64,000 bases of DNA from Gonapodya prolifera JEL478 (taxonomy: Eukaryota; Monoblepharomycota; Monoblepharidomycetes; Monoblepharidales; Gonapodyaceae), in assembly GCA_001574975.1 (NCBI GenBank), contig KQ965731.1, forward strand, positions 786,710-850,709. Direction: 5' to 3'. Position 1 is the first letter of the stretch. Each line of letters begins with the position of its first letter. A program made the position numbers and the translations under genes. Below the pieces are notes generated by a model, which saw nothing but the letters and a program-made list of their open reading frames with translations, was not told the DNA's origin and ran no database searches. Of this stretch, positions 33,214 to 42,880 are shown piece by piece.

Positions 33214-35380
33214 ATGGAACACTTGACTTCAAGGGGGAAAAGCTCCTTTGCATCTCTCGTGTCTCGGACTGTGCTCTCACAGGTGCCCTCTATCCCGAAG
33301 CAAAAGAATGCGCATCTTGTCCCCCCATCCTCCTTCCACCTCCTGCGGATCTTGAAACATGGAATCATTTTTGGATTCGTCCTAAGAATTCTTGTATTCA
33401 CCCTCACAGACGCTCCTGACTTTATGGAAGAGCGATTCGAAATATCCACACCAGTGACAGGTTTCAAACGAAGTGAGACCACGATCCAAACGTTTCTCAA
33501 TTCATCATTAAGTTGGCCTTTCGTTTTTCGTTCATCCCCTTCATAAATCACATGTGCGCCTCGCGTTTAACGTACTTCAAGTGAAAGAAGGATTGTTTCT
33601 CTTTCGAAACGGTATAGATCCGTACGAAGGTGGACTCTTCCATCAGGTGAATAACTGATTCTCCCACGAACAAAGACGCTTTCCAAGACACGCGCGCTCT
33701 CTCTTTGCAAGGCCCCTTTACTTCTCCTTCTCTTCCACCTCTTGTCCAAGTTCCCGTCCGTCCTGAATCCGGTTGTATTTGCCACGGCAGACGCGATTTC
33801 TTCTCTCGCCCTCATTCGAATCGCGAGGCTCAAACTAAAATTGCAGAGGAACGAACAATGGAAACCTCGGGGACCTCCTCTGTGGGATGAAATCGGAGAA
33901 CACTCTGCCAACAGAAAGGATGGGAACCTCCGTCCATCAATACCAGAAAAGGGGCGGGCTAATGGGCGTCAAACGAAGCTAGACTCGTCGCAAGAGGCTC
34001 CGCTGTTTAAACAGGCCAGAGAAATGGACTCGGATGACAATGGTCACGGTGGCTGGACATCTCATGACTCAGCGGAAGATTCTACACGACCAATAGACGA
34101 AGAAATCTTTCCTGAACTTGTGTCAACGCTATATTCCCTGAATCCCCTGATTGTGGCCGGTTGCTTGGGAAGGTCCTCTGTCGTTTTCAATAATGTTGCT
34201 GTAATGTGTGCGCTGTACTATGCAATGAGGGGTGAGTCGAACATGCTGTGCGAGTGTAGTGCGCAATGGCGCGTACATTTATTCAATTACCATGAACGCT
34301 CGTAGGCAAACGGACGCTTTCGATGTTATCGCTCGCCCTTGCGACATACTTCTCGCTCTATCCTGTCGTGCTGTTTGGACCCTGTGTTCTTCTTCTCGCT
34401 GGTAGCAGACCCAAGGTACGCTTGAAAACTATTGTCACTCGTTTACTCCGTAAGACGTTTACATGGAGTCCGAAACAAGCTCCCTGTGGTTGCAACTTGT
34501 GCGGCATCATTCTTATGTTTTATGGCTCTTCTGTTGTATCTCTCTTACGAGCTGATGGGACGGTCGTGGAATTTCATCTTTGCGACGTATGGAGTGATGT
34601 GAGTGCTTATTAGAAGTGGTGTGAACCTCGATGACACTTTTCATGGCACCAGACTCTCTGCTCCAGATCTTACTCCCAACATCGGGCTATGGTGGTACTT
34701 CAACATTGAAATATTTGACGAGTTCCGGCTTTTTTTCTTGGGGGTTTTCAACCTGCTTATCGTGTGTTTTGCTCTCCCAGTTACTGTCCGAATGAAGTGG
34801 GTGTACGTAGAAGGTGTTTCTTCCTAGCACCAAGTGTCGAAACTGTCCCAGGACAAATCCGCTTTTTGCAGCGTACATTTTGTCCCTCATTTTAGCTGTA
34901 ACAAAATCCTACCCATCAATTCTGGACATAGGTCTGTACATGTCCTTGTTTAGTTTGAACCCAGAAGTGATGAAATGTAAGTGCCGCCGGATCTCTATCG
35001 ATGCCTGTGAAAGCAACATTGATGATTCTTCTACGTGGGTCGCTCTCATTCTAGACATGCGTCACACTGTTACTCTGCTTTTTGTAACGCCCGTCTGTGT
35101 GATGCTTCCTCCGACTTTCCATTATCTTTGGATTTACCAAGGTCGCGCGAACTCCAACTTCCTTTATGCCGCCACCTTGGTCGTCGGAGCGGCGCAAGTT
35201 GTTCTTCTTATCGATTCAAGCATTGCTCATGTGGGTGTTTTGTCATCCATCGTGTTGGCTGTGAAGTAACCGCTTCTGTTTTCCTGGTGATGGCGCTTGT
35301 GGTGTATGCTTCTGTAGCTCCGGAGAGAATGGGAACGTGTAAATGGCGAATGGAGAGGTGTGGCAGCACGGCATTCGTGA
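33214..35380 (+). CDS. GAB1: GPI transamidase subunit PIG-U (GAB1/CDC91)
   Basis: Multi-span ER membrane subunit of the GPI transamidase, which attaches GPI anchors to proteins. Spliced family blocks: FEISTPVTGFKR, MKEGLFLFRNGIDPYEGGLF, HQAPLLLLLFHLLSKF, LYSLNPLIVAGCLGRSSVVF, TLSMLSLALATYFSLYPVVL, YLSYELMGRSWNFIFATYGV, DLTPNIGLWWYFNIEIFDEF, PLFAAYILSLILAVTKSYPS, and a last exon LRREWERVNGEWRGVAARHS. The hydrophilic insert between residues about 120 and 200 (GGWTSHDSAEDSTRPIDEE) is not typical. The start MEHLTSRGKSSFASLV gives a longer N-terminus than usual; an internal start is possible. About nine exons. Confidence 0.88.
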
Positions 35381-36264
35381 GAAAATGTTACTTCGTGATC
35401 GGATAATATATCTCCGTTTATGCGCGCGAGGGGGCGAAGATGTGTTTTTCAATGTCTTCAGTGTCCGAAATGTCAAAAACTGACCACTGGATTTGCATCC
35501 GCAGCAGCAACCTTCAGCATGTAATGCGCAGGTGTGGGGGGAGAATAATTCCTTCCCCTCACGATTGGATCGATCGAAAACGGACCCTGTGTGAGGCCAA
35601 TGCATTTGCAATTCGTCAGTGGTCCGCGATTTATTTAGTATTTGCAATCCTCCCCGGATAGACGAGCGCGGCTTTTTACGCAAGCAGCCACCTGGGGTTT
35701 ACATTGTTCCGTCAAAATTCCTGCAATTTCTTCTTTTCGGGGCACAAGGAGACGAGGACGGTTCCAAAACACGCAGTACCTGCCTACGGGGAAGCGCAGA
35801 AAGGAGATGATTGACCTTTACAGATCAGTGCAATCGGCTCATGTTGTTCGGTACGATGGGCTCAAGGTGATGGGAGGACCCGGGTGGACAATGGGAATTA
35901 CACAGCCGCTTCTGCAAGTCAGTGCTCCGCAAGAAAGGTTGTTTGGTTGCAGGTCAGACCAAGGAGCTATTGTCCGTGTGGACACATGACACAGATGAGC
36001 AACAACAGGGAGGGAATTCCGGCCAACAAAGAGTACGACCACCGCCAAAGAACCCACAATTTCTCCCTGAGTACAGCCTTTATGCGAAGACATCAAGAGC
36101 TTCCGACAACATGCTGAGGAAAATAGTGAGGAAGACCGGTGCTCTTGGACACGTCATGGCCCGGAAACTGTCTGGAGGGTCATCAAGCCAGCCCTCTTGG
36201 ATCTTCTTGTCATGTGTGGCAACCTTGAACGTGCTGAACACAGGAGAGGGAGGGGAACAGACGA
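35381..36264. other. no supported gene; leads into mobile-element block
   Basis: Several short plus-strand frames (for example 35,922-36,272) may be the 5' part of the Fanzor-like fragment that follows, but I see no motif that proves it. Confidence 0.35.
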
Positions 36265-36600
36265 TTGGGTGACCATTCAACTGCAATCGAGAGTGAGTTC
36301 CCATACTCCATGACATTCACCGAAGCAACTTGCTGGACATCCTTCAAGCGCAAAAGGGAAACTGGAACAATGTGCACATTGTGGAAAAGGATGGTGTTCA
36401 GAACACCTCTCAGGCAGCCCCCAAAGCACGATGAAGATGTCGTGATCCGCGATCCTGGCCTGACCACTTGGACGTGGGTCTCCTTCATGGACCCTGGAAT
36501 GGGTATGCGTTTTCCAAACCAGCATCATTTTTACGAGTTGATCATCTCCCAGGTAGATAGCGCTACACTGTATGATACCTCCCCGCAAACGGGGGGGTGA
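36265..36600 (+). pseudogene. possible Fanzor (TnpB-like nuclease) fragment, RuvC-I region
   Basis: The open frame includes TEATCWTSFKRKRETGTMC and then DEDVVIRDPGLTTWTWVSF. The DPG followed by a T-rich strand resembles the RuvC-I motif (xxxDPGxxxFxT) of Fanzor and TnpB proteins, RNA-guided nucleases carried by transposons. The frame stops at the border of a C-rich stretch, and no RuvC-II or III is found in the next kilobase. It is a second copy, not part of the better-supported fragment at 42.3-46.2 kb. The call rests on one motif. Confidence 0.35.
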
Positions 36601-37222
36601 CAGTCCACCATACATAGATGCACACAAACATAACAAAATAAATACAGAGGGACCAGCACCAATGCCCAGACAATGTCCAAACCATTTGCCCTGTTCCTGC
36701 CAACGATTCCAAAGAGCCCCAGGGGGCTTCCCTATGCATCACCCAAACACCCCGTTTCAGGCGCCCAACACCCACACGCCCAAAACCAAACACCTGCCTT
36801 GGTTCGTCCACCTGTCTGTTTCAGCAGCCTCACGCAACCAGTATAACATACGCCCATTTGAGCCAAACCCCATCTGTCTGTCAGCAGGTGGTCCAGTGCA
36901 ATCTGAAATTCAGACCACAGCCTCCAAATCAAGAGCCAAGGGTAGTCCACCCGCCTGTTTCAGTGGCCTCAATCACCCCAAGACACTTCCAAACCACGCC
37001 CGCAGTACCCAAGATGGATACTACACATCCTTTCAGCACCAACTCCACAGGTTGCAGGGGTCAAATGGGTTTGGGTCGCCCAAAACACAACATCAAGGGG
37101 CACTCATCCCGGCTCCCCTGGCTTGTTTCTGCCTCCGGGGGTGTCCGCCACAGGTGGGTCAGGGGAGTACAGGTATCCTGTTTCAGTCCTGTAGCAACCA
37201 GTGCATCCTGGGGGGACAGTCA
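36592..37222. repeat. C-rich, strand-asymmetric segment with similar ends
   Basis: About 630 bp that are strongly C- and A-rich and G-poor on the plus strand, with words such as CTGTTTCAG recurring. Its borders look alike: GGGGGTGACAGTC near 36,592-36,606 and GGGGGGACAGTC near 37,210-37,222. A 221-residue plus-strand frame covers it but is Pro/His-rich without a recognisable fold and is best explained by composition. It may be an inserted non-autonomous element. Confidence 0.45.
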
Positions 37223-37358
37223 TTGACAAGCTGCTGAACTTGTCAGCAGCAGAGATTGCTCCTGCACGTTTGCACAGAGCTTGTTCTGGCAATCACCAGG
37301 ATTGCAGAACAATGCACAACACTAATGCTACATTAATTTATTCTTCATGGTGAAACTC

Positions 37359-37731
37359 TTATACATTGTTGACTATATTGTTACTCTTGGTTGACTCTGG
37401 TCTCGCTGCATTAAAATCAAACTGCAGCATGTACAGAGAGATCACCTGCTGCAAGAGCTTAACTCCCCACAGCTCCAAAAAGTATCTTTCTGCATCTTCT
37501 TGGCCCCTGGTGGGATCAGACAGAAGCCAATCAAAGATTTCTTTTCTGCATGGGGGTGATTGTTGGAGGGTGCCCACATGTTTCCTCTGGTGGTGGCAAA
37601 GTGGGAGCTTTGATTTGATTGTAAATGGACCAAGTTGTCACCTGAAACTCTTGGGAAAGTTGTGCAGCAGTTATTCCCCTTTCAGCAGAGCTCCCAGACA
37701 ATGATGTCCATCTGTGATGGATTGAGACCAC
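37359..37731 (-). pseudogene. Tc1/pogo-type transposase HTH fragment 1
   Basis: Two overlapping minus-strand frames together show ERGITAAQLSQEFQVTTWSI, then YNQIKAPTLPPPEE, followed in the other frame by KEIFDWLLSDPTRGQEDAER. This is the pattern of the helix-turn-helix DNA-binding head of IS630/Tc1/pogo transposases. The catalytic DDE/D region is not present. It resembles the fragment at 38,560-39,042 at the level of domain order, not closely in sequence. Confidence 0.45.
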
Positions 37732-38559
37732 TGACTTTAGAGCAATGTCAATGTGGCGCCATGGGAATCAATGATTGCAAATGAGTTAAAGTTGTTGAGG
37801 TTTTAAGAGGGATGAGTTGCTGATTATGTGAACACAAATCTGCTGGCATCCAGCAAAATCTTAAAACTTTCAAAACCATCACATGGGACACAGGGAAAGA
37901 TTGCTGCAGAGCTGCTGTTTCTTCCACCAACAATGCAATGTGCCCATTGCAGTGCTAGGCAAAGGATATGGAATCTGCAGACAGACTGTGTATTAAGTGG
38001 CTGGCCAAACCCAGGAAACTCACTTTTGGACCACAATTGAAGCAAGGAAGATATTGCAAGGTGCCATCAGACTTGGAAATGGAAGTGTGTGTGTGGATGG
38101 TGGCAGATTGTTCTTGGAGACAAATGGACTGCACAGCAATGTTGAAAGCAAAGAACAGCATTTCTTTGACTACAAGGCAGACCATCTCACAGATGCTAGC
38201 CAGGAGCAACATAACATGCAAGCATCTTACAAGCAGGAACAGAAGGAACAGGTAGCAATGGGAGTGTCTTCTGTTAACATCAATGTGATTCAGCACTATG
38301 GCTATGGACCAAGGGGACATGTGCCTGTCACACTTAAGCCTATGAAGGACTTGTTTTCTCTCATGTTGACATTGCCATATGATGTCTGGGATAACCTCCA
38401 GGGGGCGGTGTAATTGCTTCCAGACACCACTCCAAATGAATCAGAATATGTGGAGGCAAACATTGGAGGAAGCCCAGTGTTGGCATGAAAGACTATGAAC
38501 GTAATTGTGAACTTGTTTTTTGTGGTAGACAGCTGCTTTGCTCTCCCTGAGTAAAAATC
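37732..38559. other. no recognised gene; plus-strand frames of unknown origin
   Basis: Frames at 37,828-38,040 and 37,997-38,413 (for example VAMGVSSVNINVIQHYGYGP) are open but unrecognised. They probably belong to the surrounding mobile element. Confidence 0.3.
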
Positions 38560-39042
38560 TCATTGCATCATAAACAAAGTATTTATTAATCTTTTTTGGG
38601 CCCTGCTTTGGCAGACCAGCCTGCCCTGATCTCCTTGGCATGCCCAGGGGAAAGTTTTGCCCCTCTTTAGCAGATTGCTGATACTTTGCTGGTGATGATC
38701 CATGCCAAACCACTCTTTCACAAACACAATAGCATCCTTTTGCTTACACTCTGGGTCTTCAAGCATCCACTCTGCAACTTCTAGATCCTCCTCTGGAGTG
38801 AGCTCACTCTTTCTTCCCCTTGTCTCCAGTTTGGGTTCATCTGGTGCTGCCAGCCAGTTGTATATAGTGTGTCTGGTCACACCATATCCTTCAGCCATTT
38901 GCTTGGCTGTGATGTTGGTGGTCTGCTTGAGCAACTTCACAGCGGCAACAATCTCAGTGTGTGATGGTGGAGCAGCAGTGTCCATGTGGTTTTGGCAGTG
39001 ATTATAGGAGCAAGAGAGGAGTGTAAATCTTGTCTGAAACAC
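38560..39042 (-). pseudogene. Tc1/pogo-type transposase HTH fragment 2
   Basis: Frame from MDTAAPPSHTEIVAAVKLL through TTNITAKQMAEGYGVTRHTI, YNWLAAPDEPKLETRGRK, ELTPEEDLEVAEWMLEDPE and KDAIVFVKEWFGM. It shows a homeodomain-like HTH pair with a GRK basic link, as in IS630/Tc1/pogo transposases. No catalytic domain follows in the same frame. It could have been the DNA-binding half of an element that also carried the nearby Fanzor fragment, but this is only a guess from position. Confidence 0.5.
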
Positions 39043-39532
39043 ACCTTTGCTTTAAATTTGTGCAAATGTAACAAAATTGAGCTGTAGAAAAAATTGATGG
39101 TGACGGTCAAAATGGTGGTGCATAATGGGTTTCATCATGTGGTTCCAGTGTGCACAGATATCCTCTGTGGTTTTAACTGTGAATTTGGGAATTTCTGTAA
39201 TACTTACCTAGATATAGATGATTTGAGGTTGATGGACAAAGAAATCCCCATGAAATTTGAAATCCAGCTGGAATGAATGGTTGGGAAGGGTGGTGAGAAT
39301 CCAGGTGATCACAAGGCAAGGACCACATAGAGTTAGTGAACTCAGATGCTGCTCCCCAGTTGAATGTGAGAGAAATGAATGCCTTGAGTCCAGAAACCAG
39401 TCTCAAACCAAGCTTTAGTCAACCACCCACACCAACAAGTTCTCAAATGTGACTCTGCAAAGTGAGAAACCAAAGAATGATGTCAATTGGCAGTGGAGAG
39501 TGGAGGAAGGATTGCCTGAACTGGAGCCTGAG

Positions 39533-39772
39533 TGTCACACTGACATCCACTAACGTGGAGTATATAGTGTAGTATGAGTGTTGAGTATTAGCTGCTGTGC
39601 CACTACTGTGGCCGCGGGTTTAGATGTGGCCACCTGCAGGACGTGCCCTAAGTTTGGCATCATGTTCCTGCAGGTGAGTTCTATGCACATTACGTCTGGC
39701 TATGTACATCTGATCATATATACACATTCCTGCAGTTTACAGGCTCGTGCAGCTCACCTAGGTTGTGTAGCA
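39533..39772 (-). repeat. 240-bp TG...CA element, copy 2
   Basis: Reverse-oriented copy, TGTCACAC...TGTAGCA. It directly abuts the end of the retroelement remnant to its right. No matching target duplication is seen, so its flanks have changed since insertion or it was joined by recombination. It faces copy 3 head to head across 196 bp. Confidence 0.7.
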
Positions 39773-41770
39773 AGGGAGGTCTGTTGCTGCCTCAACATCA
39801 AAAACATCAGAAAATTCAGCGTAAATTGTGGGAATATTTTCAGGCAATGGTGGACCCTTTTTGGGCATAGAAGAAATTATTTGGACAACAGGGAGGTCTA
39901 ATTTGCATTTATATGGAGAATTTCTCCTGTCTTCCAGTTTGTAATTGGATTGAATCTTTGAAGCCAAGTGCTACACAACCTAGGTGAGCTGCACAAGCCT
40001 GTAAACTGCAGGAATGTGTATATTTGATCAGATGTACATAGCAAGACGTAATGCACATAGAACTCACCTGCAGGAACGTGATGCCAAACTTAGGGCACGT
40101 CCTGCAGGTGTGCACATCTAAACCCGCGGCCACAGTAGTGGCACAGCAGCTAATACCCAACACTCATACTACACTATATACTCCACGTTAGTGAATGTCA
40201 GTGTGACACCAAGGTAAACCTAGTAAAACATCCCTACTGCCAATATCCATGACAAGAAAGTACATGGAAGGTTCCCAGACATGGCCTGCAATGGTAGTCT
40301 TATAGGCCATAGTCCTGTGAGTAATGCCACCATTGATGTATGTATCATCTATTTGTTTAACTAGCTTAGGCTTAGACAGTGGGGCTGTTGGTATTTTGTA
40401 TTTTAAAACAAAATTGGGACTAATAAGTGCTTAGATGGATGAACCAGAGTTGATCTCAGCAGAAGTAGAAAAGAAAGATGAGTTTATTTGTAATCTCAAG
40501 TTAACCAACATGCTTAGATTGCTTCTACTTGTGCTTGTTCCAACTCTGACATCCATCTGCTTGAATGCCAAAGGTGGGCCCTGAGGGTGGCAATGTTCCC
40601 CAGGGCCTAACAAAAATCCTTTTTAGTAGTTCCAGTTTCTTGCAATGCCCCAACCTTTGAATCAACCTTTTTAGGGGGTCGCAAGTTAGGATGCTGTACC
40701 CAGCCCTTGCTATCAGAGTAAGGGGCTCCAGGATGGATGTTGCAAGAATCATGGGCCACAGTGCCACCATGAAGGCTGTCATGGGCATCTATGCGCCTGC
40801 ACCTCTGAATGGCAGATTCCAAACTATTTGGGTCATTGTCAGTGAGGGCTAGTGCCTGTTGCAGCTTTAAGGAAAGAGCTTTGACAAGCATTTAAACTGA
40901 ATCTTTTGCTGCAAAGCCTGCATCCACACAAAGGACTTGGAATCAAATTAAAAAGGCCTCAAAGTTCTCCCCTGGCTGCTGCTTGATCTGCAGAAATTGG
41001 GCTCAAGCTGTTGACAGTCTATCAAAATTGTCAAACAGGCTATCAAGCAATTCCCAAAGTGCTTTTGAAAGTGAAATTGGTGTAGTATATGGTTGGAGTT
41101 CCATAGAGTGCGTTGTAGACCACTGAATATATGTAGTCATGGCTGTGCCTTTCAGGTGGGATCCAATATATGTAATCTGCTGATATGGAGTAGTATATGT
41201 GTGCGGCTGAGCTTGGAGGAATCATTGTGTTCTAGTTTGCCAGTGTCTACAGGCATCTCTCTCTGTTGCAGTATCCCCTGAATACTCTGGGGGTGGCTCA
41301 ATCTTAGGATCTTTGGCTGAACCACCCACTAATCTGGCAACAGCTGCAAGCTCTTGGCGAAGTTTTTCATTCTCCCTCTCAAGTTCCTGGACCTGAGAGC
41401 ACAAGGTTGGAATCATAACCACTTGTGATTCCAATCTCCTCAAGGTAGCTAATACATTTTGAAACTCCACTCTAGACACATTGCCAGTACCAGTTAAACG
41501 TTTCTAGAAATTCTCCTGAAGAAGTAGGAAGGATAGGTTGGGGTGCAGGGGTATGGATGTGCACCCCATTATTGGAAGCAGCAAAGACATCAGATTGATT
41601 CCCTTCAGTGGCATTTGCCAAGTGACTTTGATTGATAGGTGTATCAGGAGTGTGAGAATTGCTAGATGAGTCCATTTGAGTAGGTGTAACAATAATGGGT
41701 GCAGATTTGATGATGGCTGCACTTTGCTCACAAAACTGCTGATAACTCAACGAGGAATAGTTCAATTCGG
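39773..41770 (-). mobile_element. broken Ty3/gypsy-like LTR retroelement, gag to start of pol
   Basis: Fossil element on the minus strand. Gag-like part at about 40,600-41,770, with a coiled coil (QVQELERENEKLRQELAAV) and EPPPEYSGD; protease-to-pol linker at about 40,210-40,400 (DVLLGLPW); pol start at about 39,773-39,968 (LPENIPTIYAEFSDVFDVE), as in the stretch before the reverse transcriptase. It is clearly broken, with many breaks and no rest of pol or LTR pair found. Copy 3 of the 240-bp element is inserted in it with a 5-bp duplication, so it predates that insertion. Confidence 0.7.
39969..40208 (+). repeat. 240-bp TG...CA element, copy 3
   Basis: TGCTACACAACC...GTGTGACA flanked by the perfect 5-bp direct repeat CCAAG (39,964-39,968 and 40,209-40,213). 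It interrupts the retroelement remnant. Length is exactly 240 bp, like copies 1 and 2. Confidence 0.8.
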
Positions 41771-42035
41771 ATGAAACTTTGAAATTGAAATATTGAATCT
41801 ATAAGAGGCGTACAACCGCTGAGAACGATATGACATAACGCTTGGTTCTTTGTCCGCGATTCCACAGTCAGAGTTACGCCAGTCAAGATTACGGCTCACT
41901 GAGCTGAGTAAGTCCAACAGTGACGCGTCACGCTGATAGATATGATAAGAGAGTATGCCTGTGCAAAAATTGCGTCCCAGTAAAGCTTCTGTGCCTTGCA
42001 ATAAGCTAAAAACAGGGCGTGGAAGTTTGGCGTAC
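41771..42035. other. possible terminal region of the retroelement; no gene
   Basis: About 265 bp directly upstream of the gag-like part. It might be leader or LTR DNA, but no second copy is in the window to prove it. Confidence 0.3.
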
Positions 42036-42274
42036 TGCTACACAACCTAGGTGAGCTGCACAAGCTTGTAAACTGCAGGATCGTGCTTGTATCCTTAGAA
42101 GTACATGATGAATTGGTTTATACATGGAACTCACCTGCAGGATCGTGACGCCAAACTTGGGGCACGTCCTGCAGGTGCACACATCTAATCTTGTGACCAC
42201 AGTAGTGGCACAGCACCTAACACCTCACACTATATAAACCATGTCAATGGATGTCACTTGAAGCTATGGTGACA
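42036..42274 (+). repeat. 240-bp TG...CA element, copy 4 (divergent)
   Basis: Starts TGCTACACAACC like the others and keeps the central CCTGCAGG inverted repeat, but the last third differs, with GGTGACA near 42,268-42,274 as the likely end. No target duplication is seen. It is the oldest-looking of the five. Confidence 0.6.
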
Positions 42275-42880
42275 CAAATGAGTACTATCATCAGGCAAAG
42301 TTCAACTCAGCTCAGCAAGTGTTGAGAGAATCACCTTTTGGGATGCTTCATATCTGAATAACTCTTCTCCACAGGAAGTCCCTTGAAAAGCTAATGGTGC
42401 AGGACCCAAAGATTACCTGCATCAACCATTGGATGCCCACCACAAAAACTGTAGATCCTCACCTCCTCAAAGAGCATGCTGCATTCTTCCTGTGCCACCT
42501 GCAAATCATTCTCAAGTTTTACAAGTGAAAGAGATGGAAGTTGTAAGCATATATTCTCTTAAAGGCAGGTTTGGCAACTGTCCTCTGATTACGCTTTTCA
42601 ACTAATGTTATGAGTGAGTGAGTTACTTGCTCATTTCGTTCAACTTGCTACTCACTCACAAGTCAGGTGCCCAACTCGCAACTCGGCTCACTCATCAACA
42701 GAGGCAACTCGCTACTCACTCACTCTGGGGAATGGCAACTTGCAACTCGCGAGTTTAACTCGCAAGTTGACTCGCTTGGTGTTAGAACTAGTTTATGCGT
42801 AGCCCAAACCTTTGAATCACCCAATTGCAAAGAATTTTGTACAATTTCAAACCAACCTATGAACAAATTGCATTTATTCA

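Noticed and set aside
36572-37237. 221-residue plus-strand ORF
   Set aside because: Pro/His-rich product of a C-rich stretch with no fold or splice context.
39578-39901. ORFs that read like a small zinc finger (HTCRTCPKFG) in each 240-bp repeat
   Set aside because: They recur only because the repeat recurs; removing copy 5 restores the interrupted transposase exon, and removing copy 3 restores the retroelement reading, so the sequence is insert, not exon.
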